From assembly GCA_007118445.1 (NCBI GenBank), contig SKRP01000239.1:1-13786 (forward strand): a stretch of 13,786 bases of DNA. The letters are read 5' to 3'. The number at the start of each line of letters is the position of its first letter. Position 1 is the stretch's first letter. Positions 1 through 7,190 of the stretch are shown here, one piece after another. A program made the position numbers and the translations under genes. A model generated the notes under the pieces. That model worked only from the letters and a program-made list of their open reading frames with translations, made no database searches and was not told the DNA's origin. The stretch is from Natronohydrobacter sp. GTDB taxonomy: Bacteria; Pseudomonadota; Alphaproteobacteria; Rhodobacterales; Rhodobacteraceae.

Positions 1-131
1 ATGTCTTTTTTCCTCTATTCTCCTGATGGAGCGGCAAAATCCGCCCCATAAGCGCCCGCTACATGCACGCCCGAGAGGTCGCCCGCTATGCGTCAGCCTT
101 CCCCGAAAACCGTCCCCATCCTGACCACTGA
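1..131 (+). pseudogene. C-terminal remnant of a BrnT-like toxin, apparently frameshifted
   Basis: The reading frame from base 27 to the TGA at 129-131 encodes GKIRPISARYMHAREVARY followed by a short tail. The RPISARYMHxxEVxxY pattern is typical of the C-terminus of BrnT/COG2929-type RNase toxins, which normally precede a CopG/BrnA-type antitoxin. This frame is closed upstream by a TGA at 24-26. The preceding residues that would fit (FFLYSPDG) lie in the frame starting at base 1, which runs into a TAA at 49-51. One missing base near positions 27-33 would join the two parts. The 3' end overlaps the antitoxin start by 44 bases. The 5' part is outside the window, so the gene may be truncated, frameshifted, or affected by a sequencing error. 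Family assignment is from a short motif only and is therefore tentative. Confidence 0.45.
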
Positions 132-348
132 CGAGGCCGCCGAGGCTTTCCTCGCCCAAGACCTCTCCACGCTCGATTTCAGCCAGTTCAAACCCATGCG
201 TTTCGAAGCCCTGCCAAAATCCGCGCGGATCACCATGCGCCTGCCCGAACCCCTGATCGCCGCCCTGAAAGCCCAAGCCAAAGCGCGCGGAATCCCCTAT
301 CAACGCCTGATCCGCGAAGCGCTGGAACGCGCGCTCGACAAGGGCTGA
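88..348 (+). CDS. CopG-family (ribbon-helix-helix) antitoxin of a type II toxin-antitoxin pair
   Basis: This 86-residue protein has the layout of the CopG-type antitoxin family. An N-terminal segment (residues about 9-45) carries an acidic, aromatic toxin-binding stretch (TTDEAAEAFL...LDFSQF). A C-terminal ribbon-helix-helix (about 46-86) follows, with the signature ARITMRLPEPLIAALKAQA, then GIPYQRLIREALERAL. The RHH beta strand is ITMRLP and the dimerising helices follow it. Antitoxins of this family neutralise a BrnT-like endoribonuclease and repress their own operon. The start at 88 keeps the whole conserved N-terminal segment, and a GAGAGG stretch lies about 9 bases upstream. It overlaps the remnant toxin frame, as in toxin-first TA operons. 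If the toxin is dead, this is an orphan antitoxin. It ends 2 bases from the stop of the convergent LuxR-type gene, leaving no room for a terminator. Confidence 0.75.
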   Translation: MRQPSPKTVPILTTDEAAEAFLAQDLSTLDFSQFKPMRFEALPKSARITMRLPEPLIAALKAQAKARGIPYQRLIREALERALDKG

Positions 349-350
349 GC

Positions 351-1232
351 TCAGCCCAGCCCCACCGCCCCCGACCACAGGCGGCGCATCAGGTCCGGCT
401 GGCCGCGCAGCCCGGTCTTGGCGAAAATCTGGCGCGAATAGGCGCGCGCGGTCTCGATGGTCAGGCCAAGTCGCGCGGCAGCCTCGGCCAGCGTGTCGCC
501 CATGCCCAGCGCCCGCGCCAGCCGCGCCTCGGCCAGGCTGACCCCCAGCGCATCGGCGATCACGCGCGGCGCAGGCAGGGCCATATCCGTCGCGCGCAGC
601 ACCCCCAGCCGCGTCCCATCGTTCTGCGCGATCACCGCCAGATCCAGTCCCGGCGCGACTGGCCGCACCCCCTGTTCCGGCACCGCGAGCGCCCCCCCGA
701 CCCGCGCCAGCAGCGCCTGCGCCACCGAATCCAGCGCCGTGACGCGCCCCCCGGCCTCGATCTGCAGCAGCCCCATCCCCAGCCGCCGCGCGATCTGTTC
801 ATGCTGCGCCAGCCGGTTCTGCAGCGCGGCCCGCGCGGTCTCTGCCGTCAGCGCCTGCGCGATATGGGGGGCCAAAGCCGAGAGCATGGCACTGTCCACC
901 GCCCGGAACGCCCCTTTGCGCCGGGTCAGCACCAGCCAGCCCCCTGCCATCCCGACCGCGCGCAGATCGCCCGCAACCGGCATGATGGCCAGCGCCCGGT
1001 CGGCCAGTTCCTCGCCCGTATAGACCCGCCCAATGCGCAACCCGGCCAGCCCCTCTGGCAGCGGGTCCGCCACCCGTCCGCTCTGGTCCCAGCCGCCTGC
1101 GGGCAGGTAGAGCCGCACCGCATCCGCCTGCAACTGCGCCGCGATCAGCCGCAGCACCTCGGGCCAGCCTGACAGCTGCGCGCCTGCGCGCGCGATGGCC
1201 AGCAACAGCTCGGATTCCTGCAGTGACAGCAT
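351..1232 (-). CDS. LuxR-type helix-turn-helix transcriptional regulator
   Basis: A 293-residue cytoplasmic DNA-binding protein. Residues about 229-293 form a GerE/LuxR-type HTH: LGVSLAEARLARALGMG, then TLAEAAARLGLTIETAR, then YSRQIFAKTGLRGQPDLMRRL. This matches the usual four-helix fold ending in the IFxKTGxxxQxxLxRxL signature. The first about 140 residues look like a GAF-type sensory module, and about 145-220 resembles a PAS-like segment. No receiver domain and no acyl-homoserine-lactone binding signature are evident, so the signal is unknown. The gene is divergent from cysD, and a perfect 16-bp palindrome lies 16 bases upstream of its ATG. Autoregulation and control of sulfate activation are inferred from that position only. 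No canonical Shine-Dalgarno is seen; a GGGG stretch about 8 bases upstream may serve. Confidence 0.8.
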   Translation of the reverse strand: MLSLQESELLLAIARAGAQLSGWPEVLRLIAAQLQADAVRLYLPAGGWDQSGRVADPLPEGLAGLRIGRVYTGEELADRALAIMPVAGDLRAVGMAGGWLVLTRRKGAFRAVDSAMLSALAPHIAQALTAETARAALQNRLAQHEQIARRLGMGLLQIEAGGRVTALDSVAQALLARVGGALAVPEQGVRPVAPGLDLAVIAQNDGTRLGVLRATDMALPAPRVIADALGVSLAEARLARALGMGDTLAEAAARLGLTIETARAYSRQIFAKTGLRGQPDLMRRLWSGAVGLG

Positions 1233-1247
1233 GGTTTTACCCCATAC

Positions 1248-1263
1248 CCTCCCATATGGGAGG
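1248..1263. promoter_or_regulatory. Perfect 16-bp palindrome, candidate operator between luxR-type gene and cysD
   Basis: CCTCCCATATGGGAGG is a perfect inverted repeat in the 91-base divergent intergenic region. An additional direct copy of CCCATA lies one helical turn to the left (1241-1246). A plausible -10 for cysD, TATACA, lies at 1275-1280. The palindrome would cover the matching -35 position, where no TTGACA-like sequence is visible, so it sits where a repressor, or an activator replacing a -35, would bind. On the other strand it lies just upstream of the luxR-type start. The palindrome is observed directly; binding by the LuxR-type neighbour is inference. Confidence 0.6.
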
Positions 1264-1323
1264 TGCGCGCAATCTATACAGGCGCTACCCCCGGCGCAAA
1301 ACCCATTTCACGCAGGAAAGCTG

Positions 1324-2226
1324 ATGTCCCTTCGATCCCTGACCCATTTGCAACGCCTCGAAGCCGAGGCGATCCACATCATGCGCGAAGTCGTGTCCGA
1401 GGCGGAAAAGCCGGTGATGCTGTATTCGGTCGGCAAGGACAGCGCCGTGATGCTGCATCTGGCGAAAAAGGCGTTCTATCCCTCCCCGCCGCCCTTTCCG
1501 CTGCTGCATGTCGACACGACCTGGAAATTCCGCGACATGTATGCGCTTCGTGACCGCGCCGCACGCAAGGCGGGGATGCAATTGCTGGTCCATCAGAACC
1601 CCGACGCTGTGCGCCAAGGGATCAACCCGTTCGATCATGGCGGGCTGCACACGGATATGTGGAAAACCGAAGGGCTGAAACAGGCGCTCGACCTGCATGG
1701 CTTTGACGCGGCCTTTGGCGGTGCGCGGCGGGATGAAGAGAAAAGCCGCGCGAAAGAGCGCATCTTCAGCTTCCGCACGGCCAGCCATCGCTGGGATCCG
1801 AAGAACCAGCGCCCCGAGCTGTGGCGGGTCTATAACGCCCGCAAGGCCAAGGGCGAATCGATGCGGGTCTTTCCGCTGTCAAACTGGACCGAGCTGGATA
1901 TCTGGCAGTATATCCATCTGGAAAATATCGAGATCGTGCCGCTTTACTACGCCGCCGAACGCCCCACGGTGATCCGCGACGGGCTGATGCTGATGGTCGA
2001 TGATGACCGTTTCCCGCTGCAAGGCGAGGAACCTGTGATGCGGTCTGTTCGTTTCCGCACGCTGGGCTGCTACCCGCTGACCGGCGCTGTCGAAAGCCGC
2101 GCGACCACCCTGCCCGAGATCATTCAGGAAATGCTGCTCACCACCACATCCGAGCGTCAGGGCCGTGCGATTGACCATGATCAGGCCGCGTCGATGGAGA
2201 AAAAGAAACAGGAAGGCTATTTCTGA
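1324..2226 (+). CDS. cysD: Sulfate adenylyltransferase subunit 2 (ATP sulfurylase small subunit)
   Basis: A 300-residue protein close in length to E. coli CysD (302). It catalyses ATP + sulfate to adenosine 5'-phosphosulfate (APS) plus pyrophosphate, in complex with the GTPase CysN, as the first step of cytoplasmic sulfate assimilation. It belongs to the PAPS-reductase/PP-loop superfamily. The PP-loop SVGKDS is at residues 35-40, and the family motifs GGARRDEEKSRAKER and LGCYPLTGAVES are both present. I chose the ATG at 1324 because an AGGAAAG ribosome site lies 6-11 bases upstream and the protein then begins like its homologues; an upstream in-frame extension to 1195 would run through the palindrome and into the divergent gene. 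The TGA overlaps the cysNC ATG by one base (TGATG), indicating translational coupling. Confidence 0.96.
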   Translation: MSLRSLTHLQRLEAEAIHIMREVVSEAEKPVMLYSVGKDSAVMLHLAKKAFYPSPPPFPLLHVDTTWKFRDMYALRDRAARKAGMQLLVHQNPDAVRQGINPFDHGGLHTDMWKTEGLKQALDLHGFDAAFGGARRDEEKSRAKERIFSFRTASHRWDPKNQRPELWRVYNARKAKGESMRVFPLSNWTELDIWQYIHLENIEIVPLYYAAERPTVIRDGLMLMVDDDRFPLQGEEPVMRSVRFRTLGCYPLTGAVESRATTLPEIIQEMLLTTTSERQGRAIDHDQAASMEKKKQEGYF

Positions 2227-4124
2227 TGAACGAGATTTACAGAACCGACGCGCTGATCGCGGAAGATATCGACGCCTATCTGGAAACCCACCAGCACAAG
2301 ACCATGCTGCGTTTCATCACCTGCGGGTCGGTGGATGACGGCAAGTCGACGCTGATCGGGCGGCTGCTTTACGACAGCAAGATGATCTTCGAGGATCAGC
2401 TGGCGACCCTCGAGGCGGACAGCAAACGCGTGGGCACGCAAGGCGAGGCGATTGATTTCGCGCTTCTGGTCGATGGTCTGGCCGCCGAGCGCGAACAGGG
2501 CATCACGATCGACGTGGCTTACCGCTTCTTCGCGACCGAAAAGCGCAAATTCATCGTCGCCGATACGCCCGGCCATGAGCAATATACCCGCAACATGGTC
2601 ACAGGTGCCTCGACTGCGGATCTGGCCGTGATCCTGATCGACGCGCGCAAGGGTGTGCTGACCCAGACGCGGCGGCATAGCTATCTGGCGCATTTGCTGG
2701 GCATCCGGCATCTGGTGCTGGCGATCAACAAGATGGATCTGATCGGCTATGACAGGGCGGCCTACGACCGCATTCTGACCGAGTATCGCGCCTTTGCCGA
2801 CAGTATCGGGATCACCGATTTCACCCCGATCCCGATTTCCGGTCTGGCCGGGGATAATATCACCACGCGCAGCGCGAATACGCCCTGGCATGATGGCCCG
2901 ACCCTGATGGAGCATCTGGAAACTGTCGAGCTGGATCAGACCCTTGACCAGCAAAAGCCCTTCCGGATGCAGGTGCAATGGGTGAACCGCCCCAATCTGG
3001 ATTTCCGCGGCTTTGCAGGCACGATTGCGTCAGGCCATGTCTCGGTCGGCGAGGAAATCCGCGTGCTGCCCTCGGGCAAGACCTCGACCATCGCGCGAAT
3101 TGCCACGCTGGACGGTGATCTGGACATGGCGGTCGCTGGTCAGGCCGTGACGCTGTGCTTTGCCGATGAAATCGACTGCTCGCGCGGGCAGGTCATCACG
3201 GCCGCAAAAAGCCCGGTCGAAGTGGCCGACCAGTTTGAAGCGACGGTCATCTGGATGGATGAGGATGCCCTGATCCCCGGTCGCAGCTACTGGCTGAAAC
3301 TGGGTCCGCAGACCGTCAGCGCCGCAGTCGCAGCCCCCAAATATCAGGTCAATGTCAACACGATGGAGCATCTGGCCGCGAAATCGCTGGATCTGAACGC
3401 CATCGGGGTGGCCACGATCACCACGGATCGCGATATCCCCTTCAGCCCCTATGCAGACAGTCGCGATCTGGGCGGATTCATCCTGATCGACAAGATGACC
3501 AACCGCACAGTGGGTGCCGGGCTGATCCATTTCGCGCTGCGCCGGGCCTCGAATATCCACTGGCAGGCGACGGATATCTCGCGCGACCATCACGCAGGCA
3601 TGAAGAACCAGAAACCGATGGTGCTGTGGATGACCGGGCTGTCCGGTTCGGGCAAATCGACGATTGCCAATATCGTCGAGAAGAAACTTGCGCGGATGAA
3701 CCGGCATACATTCCTGCTGGATGGTGACAATGTACGCCACGGTCTGAACAAGGATCTGGGCTTCACCGACGCAGACCGGGTCGAGAATATCCGCCGCGTG
3801 GGCGAAGTCGCCAAGCTGATGACCGATGCCGGGCTGATCGTGATCACGGCCTTCATTTCGCCCTTCCGCTCGGAACGCGACATGGTGCGGTCGATGATGC
3901 AACCGGGCGAGTTTGTCGAGATTTTCATCGACACACCGCTGGAAGAGGCCGAAAAGCGCGATGTCAAAGGGCTGTATGCGAAAGCGCGGTCCGGTCAGTT
4001 GAAGAACTTCACCGGGATCGATTCGCCCTATGAGGCCCCGGAATCCCCGCAGATCCGCATCGACACGACGAAGATGAGTGCAGAAGAAGCGGCCGACCTG
4101 ATCACCGAAAAGCTGATCCCGTAA
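2226..4124 (+). CDS. cysNC: Bifunctional sulfate adenylyltransferase GTPase subunit / adenylylsulfate kinase
   Basis: A 632-residue fusion. Residues 1 to about 440 are CysN, an EF-Tu-like GTPase that drives APS formation by CysD. It shows the P-loop GSVDDGKS (34-41), the switch II motif DTPGHEQY (113-120), NKMD (168-171), and then beta-barrel domains. Residues from about 459 onward are CysC, APS kinase, which phosphorylates APS to PAPS. It has Walker A GLSGSGKST (471-479), the conserved active-site serine S545 in FISPFRSER, and the family block KGLYAKARSGQLKNFTGID. The NodQ/CysNC-type fusion is well known in alphaproteobacteria and channels APS to PAPS. The gene is translationally coupled to cysD and followed by a strong terminator. 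Both halves look complete, with all nucleotide-binding residues intact. Confidence 0.96.
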   Translation: MNEIYRTDALIAEDIDAYLETHQHKTMLRFITCGSVDDGKSTLIGRLLYDSKMIFEDQLATLEADSKRVGTQGEAIDFALLVDGLAAEREQGITIDVAYRFFATEKRKFIVADTPGHEQYTRNMVTGASTADLAVILIDARKGVLTQTRRHSYLAHLLGIRHLVLAINKMDLIGYDRAAYDRILTEYRAFADSIGITDFTPIPISGLAGDNITTRSANTPWHDGPTLMEHLETVELDQTLDQQKPFRMQVQWVNRPNLDFRGFAGTIASGHVSVGEEIRVLPSGKTSTIARIATLDGDLDMAVAGQAVTLCFADEIDCSRGQVITAAKSPVEVADQFEATVIWMDEDALIPGRSYWLKLGPQTVSAAVAAPKYQVNVNTMEHLAAKSLDLNAIGVATITTDRDIPFSPYADSRDLGGFILIDKMTNRTVGAGLIHFALRRASNIHWQATDISRDHHAGMKNQKPMVLWMTGLSGSGKSTIANIVEKKLARMNRHTFLLDGDNVRHGLNKDLGFTDADRVENIRRVGEVAKLMTDAGLIVITAFISPFRSERDMVRSMMQPGEFVEIFIDTPLEEAEKRDVKGLYAKARSGQLKNFTGIDSPYEAPESPQIRIDTTKMSAEEAADLITEKLIP

Positions 4125-4128
4125 ACTG

Positions 4129-4163
4129 AAAAAGGCCCCCGGCGCATCGCCGGGGGCGTTTTT
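4129..4163. terminator. Bidirectional rho-independent terminator between cysNC and folD
   Basis: A 10-bp GC-only stem (GCCCCCGGCG at 4135-4144, CGCCGGGGGC at 4148-4157) with a CAT loop is followed by GTTTTT. It is preceded by AAAAA, so it also has a T-tract on the minus strand. It lies between two convergent genes, 4 bases after the cysNC stop and 15 bases past the folD stop, and can end transcription from both sides. Confidence 0.93.
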
Positions 4164-4178
4164 CCTGATCCGCTCGCC

Positions 4179-5069
4179 TCAGGCGGTCAGGCCAGCAGGC
4201 TCTTCCAGCCCGTTCGCGCGGCAACAAGCCGTGACCGTATTAGCCAGCAGACAGGCAATGGTCATCGGCCCGACCCCGCCCGGAACCGGCGTGATCGCAC
4301 CTGCCACAGCGGCGGCCGATTCGAAATGCACATCGCCGACCAGAGCTTTCTTGCCGTCGCGCTCGATCCGGTTGATGCCCACATCGATCACAGTCGCGCC
4401 GGGCTTCACCCAGTCGCCAGGGATCATCTCTGCCCGACCCACAGCGGCAACCAGAATATCCGCACGGCGGCAGGTTTCGGCCAGGTCGCTGGTGCGCGAA
4501 TGGGCAATCGTGACCGTGCAGCTATCGCCCAGCAAAAGCTGCGCCATTGGCTTACCGACGATATTCGAGCGCCCGACCACAACTGCATTCATGCCCGACA
4601 GGCTGCCATGATGGTCGCGCAACATCATCAGACAGCCCAGCGGCGTGCAGGGCACCATGGATTTCTGCCCCGTGCCCAGCAGCCCTACATTGGAAATGTG
4701 AAAGCCGTCAACATCCTTGGCCGGGTCGATGCTGTTGATCACCAGATCGGAATTCAGATGAGAAGGCAGCGGTAACTGCACGAGAATCCCGTGAACTTCC
4801 GGATCGGCGTTCAGTTTGGCGATCAGTGCAAGCAGATCGGCCTCGGATGTGTCGGCAGCGAGCTTATGTTCGAAAGAGGCCATTCCGACCTCGACGGTCT
4901 GCTTGCCCTTCGAGCGCACATAGACCTCGCTGGCCGGGTCTTCGCCCACCAGCACCACGGCCAGACCCGGTGTCAGCCCATGGCTTCCCTTCAGCCGCGC
5001 CACATGCTCTGCCACTTGCCCGCGGATCTGCGCTGCAAACAGCTTTCCGTCCAGAATCTTCCCGGTCAT
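4179..5069 (-). CDS. folD: Bifunctional 5,10-methylene-THF dehydrogenase / 5,10-methenyl-THF cyclohydrolase
   Basis: A 296-residue cytoplasmic enzyme (E. coli FolD has 288). It oxidises 5,10-methylene-THF with NADP and hydrolyses the methenyl product to 10-formyl-THF, reversibly. The catalytic set is complete: Y50 and K54 in YVRSKGK, Q98 in VQLPLP, D121 in KDVDGFH. PCTPLG (140-145) and the nucleotide-binding loop GRSNIVGKP (166-174) are present, as is the C-terminal PVPGGVGPMT (261-270). I chose the ATG at 5069 because its first bases overlap the stop of the upstream chorismate mutase gene (ATGA, 5066-5069), giving translational coupling, and the protein then starts like other FolD proteins; an extension upstream would read out of frame through that gene. 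With fhs upstream it completes the formate to methylene-THF route. Confidence 0.96.
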   Translation of the reverse strand: MTGKILDGKLFAAQIRGQVAEHVARLKGSHGLTPGLAVVLVGEDPASEVYVRSKGKQTVEVGMASFEHKLAADTSEADLLALIAKLNADPEVHGILVQLPLPSHLNSDLVINSIDPAKDVDGFHISNVGLLGTGQKSMVPCTPLGCLMMLRDHHGSLSGMNAVVVGRSNIVGKPMAQLLLGDSCTVTIAHSRTSDLAETCRRADILVAAVGRAEMIPGDWVKPGATVIDVGINRIERDGKKALVGDVHFESAAAVAGAITPVPGGVGPMTIACLLANTVTACCRANGLEEPAGLTA

Positions 5070-5380
5070 TCTGTCTTTCCCTCGACCTCTGGCCCAAGCA
5101 CGTCTTCTTCCCGCGCTATCGACCATTCGATGATGCGCTCCCAGAGCGCGCCTGCCAGTTCCGGGTCCAGCCCCTGCTCTGCGGCCAGCCTCCGGACATT
5201 CGCCAGCACCTCTTCCACGCGCGCGTCGATCCGGGCGGGCAGATGTGCTGAAGTCTTCAGATCGATCGCGCGGTCGATATACCCGGCCCGCGCGACCAGA
5301 AGCGCGACCAGCTCACGATCAAGCCGGTCTATTTCTGCGCGCAATTCGTCCATATTCTGACAATCGCTGGGCTGGCGCAT
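5066..5380 (-). CDS. Chorismate mutase, AroQ class (PchB-like)
   Basis: A 104-residue all-helical protein of the AroQ fold, expected to convert chorismate to prephenate for phenylalanine and tyrosine synthesis. The N-terminus aligns closely with Pseudomonas PchB: DC near residue 6, then LRAEIDRLD. The active-site residues R14, R31 and K42 fall at the same numbers as in PchB, and the C-terminal helix reads ERIIEWSIAREED. The PchB/AroQ glutamine (Q90/Q88) is replaced by E91, a substitution known in some chorismate mutases. Isochorismate-pyruvate lyase activity is therefore possible but unproven, and no salicylate genes are nearby. The start at 5380 has AAGGA 9 bases upstream; M10 at 5353 would remove the conserved first turn. 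The stop overlaps the folD start by 4 bases, and fhs lies 133 bases upstream. Confidence 0.85.
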   Translation of the reverse strand: MRQPSDCQNMDELRAEIDRLDRELVALLVARAGYIDRAIDLKTSAHLPARIDARVEEVLANVRRLAAEQGLDPELAGALWERIIEWSIAREEDVLGPEVEGKTE

Positions 5381-5462
5381 GAAGGGGTCCTTATATGGCA
5401 GACGACACGCGCTGTACCTATCCCTCTCAATTGCCTGTTGCAATGCGCCCCTGCGGGAGGGC

Positions 5463-5506
5463 GGGCGGGGCGACGGGTGGCGCAGCCACGCGAGCGCCGT
5501 CCGCCC
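5463..5506. other. GC-rich stem-loop in the fhs-chorismate mutase gap
   Basis: A nested inverted repeat is visible. GGGCGG (5463-5468) pairs with CCGCCC (5501-5506), ACGG (5473-5476) with CCGT (5497-5500), and GTGGC (5477-5481) with GCCAC (5485-5489) around a GCA loop. There is no T-tract on either side, so it is not a standard rho-independent terminator. It begins 8 bases past the fhs stop and could protect the 3' end of the fhs message or cause partial termination before chorismate mutase-folD. The pairing is seen directly; the role is inferred. Confidence 0.4.
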
Positions 5507-5513
5507 GGCCCGA

Positions 5514-7190
5514 TCAGAACAGACCTTCGATCAGCCCTTCCTCGTTGAAGCGGATGGTCTGCGCTGCTGGCTTGCGCGGCAGGCCGGGCATGGTCATGAT
5601 CTCGCCGCAGATCACCACGATGAACCCGGCCCCGGCCGACAGCCGCACTTCGCGCACCGGCACGGAATGGTTCACGGGTGCGCCGCGCAGGTTCGGATCG
5701 GTCGAGAAGGAATATTGCGTCTTGGCCATGCAGATCGGCAGATTGCCATAGCCGGCCGCTTCCCATTCCTTCAGCTGGTTGCGGATTTTCGCATCGGCCA
5801 GCACGTCCTCGGCGCGGTAGATCCGGCGGGCGATGGTCTGGATCTTCTCGTAGAGCGGCATGTCATCGCCATAGAGCGGTGCGAATTGCGAATAATCGCC
5901 ATCGGCCAGTTCCGCCACGCGGGTTGCCAGTTCCTTGACGCCTTTCGACCCTTCGGCCCAGTGGCGGCACAGGATCGCCTCGGACCCCATCGAGGCCACG
6001 AAATCCTTCACTGCCTGCACTTCGGCATCCGTGTCGGAATGGAAATGGTTGATCGCGACCACAACCGGCACGCCGAAGGATTTCACATTCTCGATATGAC
6101 GACCCAGATTCGGGCAGCCTTTCTGCACAGCGTCTACATTTTCCGAACCAAGGTCTGCTTTCGCCACGCCGCCATTCATCTTCATCGCGCGCACAGTGGC
6201 CACGATCACTGCGACTGACGGCTTCAGTCCCGCCTTGCGGCATTTGATGTTGAAAAACTTCTCCGCCCCCAGATCGGCCCCGAAACCTGCTTCGGTCACG
6301 ACGTAATCGGCCAGCCCGAGCGCGGTCTGAGTTGCGACGACAGAGTTACAGCCATGCGCGATATTGGCAAACGGGCCACCATGCACGAAGGCCGGGTTGT
6401 TTTCCAGCGTCTGCACCAGATTGGGCTGCATTGCATCTTTCAGAAGCACGGTCATCGCGCCCTCGGCCCCGATATCGCGGCAATAGATCGGCGATTTGTC
6501 GCGCTTGTAAGCCACGACGATATCGCCCAGACGGCGCTGCAAATCTTCCAGATCAGCGGCAAGGCACAGGATCGCCATGACCTCGGAAGCCACCGTGATG
6601 TCAAACCCGGTCTGGCGGGCGAAACCGTTCGACACACCGCCAAGCGAGATGACCATATCGCGCAGCGCACGGTCATTCATGTCCATTACGCGGCGCCAGC
6701 TGATGCGGCGCTCGTCGATTTCCAGTTCGTTGCCCCAGTAGATATGGTTGTCGATCATCGCCGAGAGCAGGTTATGCGCCGATGTGATCGCATGGAAATC
6801 ACCGGTGAAATGCAGGTTCATGTCTTCCATCGGGACGATCTGCGCGTAACCACCGCCAGCAGCACCCCCCTTCATGCCGAAATTCGGCCCGAGCGAGGCC
6901 TCGCGGATACACACGGCGGCTTTCTTGCCGATGGCGTTCAGCCCGTCGCCCAGGCCCACGGTTGTCGTGGTCTTGCCTTCGCCGGCAGGTGTCGGGTTGA
7001 TCGCGGTGACAAGGATCAGTTTGCCGCGCTTGCGCCCGCGCGCATCCGACACGAATTCCTGGCTGACCTTGGCCTTGTCATGGCCGAACGGCAGCAGGTG
7101 CTCCGAGGGGATACCCAGCTTTGCGCCGATTTCCTGAATGGGTTTCTTGTTTGCCTCACGGGCGATTTCGATGTCGGTCTTGAAGGCCAT
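5514..7190 (-). CDS. fhs: Formate-tetrahydrofolate ligase
   Basis: A 558-residue cytoplasmic enzyme of the usual length for the family (about 555-560). It makes 10-formyl-THF from formate, THF and ATP. The ATP-binding loop TPAGEGKTT is at residues 67-75. The highly conserved blocks EASLGPNFGMKGGAAGGGY, NLHFTGDFHAITSAHNLL and IDNHIYWGNEL are intact, as is the C-terminal end LPRKPAAQ. The start at 7190 has GGGAG 7 bases upstream and gives the standard N-terminus (MAFKTDIEIA). It is the first gene of a cluster followed by chorismate mutase and folD in the same direction. Fhs and FolD act in sequence, so the cluster supplies methylene-THF from formate. A 153-base region lies upstream between it and the asd terminator, in which I recognise no riboswitch. 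Confidence 0.97.
   Translation of the reverse strand: MAFKTDIEIAREANKKPIQEIGAKLGIPSEHLLPFGHDKAKVSQEFVSDARGRKRGKLILVTAINPTPAGEGKTTTTVGLGDGLNAIGKKAAVCIREASLGPNFGMKGGAAGGGYAQIVPMEDMNLHFTGDFHAITSAHNLLSAMIDNHIYWGNELEIDERRISWRRVMDMNDRALRDMVISLGGVSNGFARQTGFDITVASEVMAILCLAADLEDLQRRLGDIVVAYKRDKSPIYCRDIGAEGAMTVLLKDAMQPNLVQTLENNPAFVHGGPFANIAHGCNSVVATQTALGLADYVVTEAGFGADLGAEKFFNIKCRKAGLKPSVAVIVATVRAMKMNGGVAKADLGSENVDAVQKGCPNLGRHIENVKSFGVPVVVAINHFHSDTDAEVQAVKDFVASMGSEAILCRHWAEGSKGVKELATRVAELADGDYSQFAPLYGDDMPLYEKIQTIARRIYRAEDVLADAKIRNQLKEWEAAGYGNLPICMAKTQYSFSTDPNLRGAPVNHSVPVREVRLSAGAGFIVVICGEIMTMPGLPRKPAAQTIRFNEEGLIEGLF

Noticed and set aside
1195..1323. An upstream in-frame extension of cysD.
   Set aside because: It would run through the palindrome and the start of the divergent gene; the ATG at 1324 has a ribosome site and gives the normal CysD length.
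2217..3902. Long minus-strand open frames (253 and 290 codons) opposite cysNC.
   Set aside because: They are antisense shadows of a well-supported fusion enzyme; no domain, no ribosome site and no separate promoter is visible.
5430..5444. Small hairpin ATTGC-CTGTT-GCAAT upstream of the chorismate mutase gene.
   Set aside because: Five base pairs are expected by chance and no regulatory context supports it.
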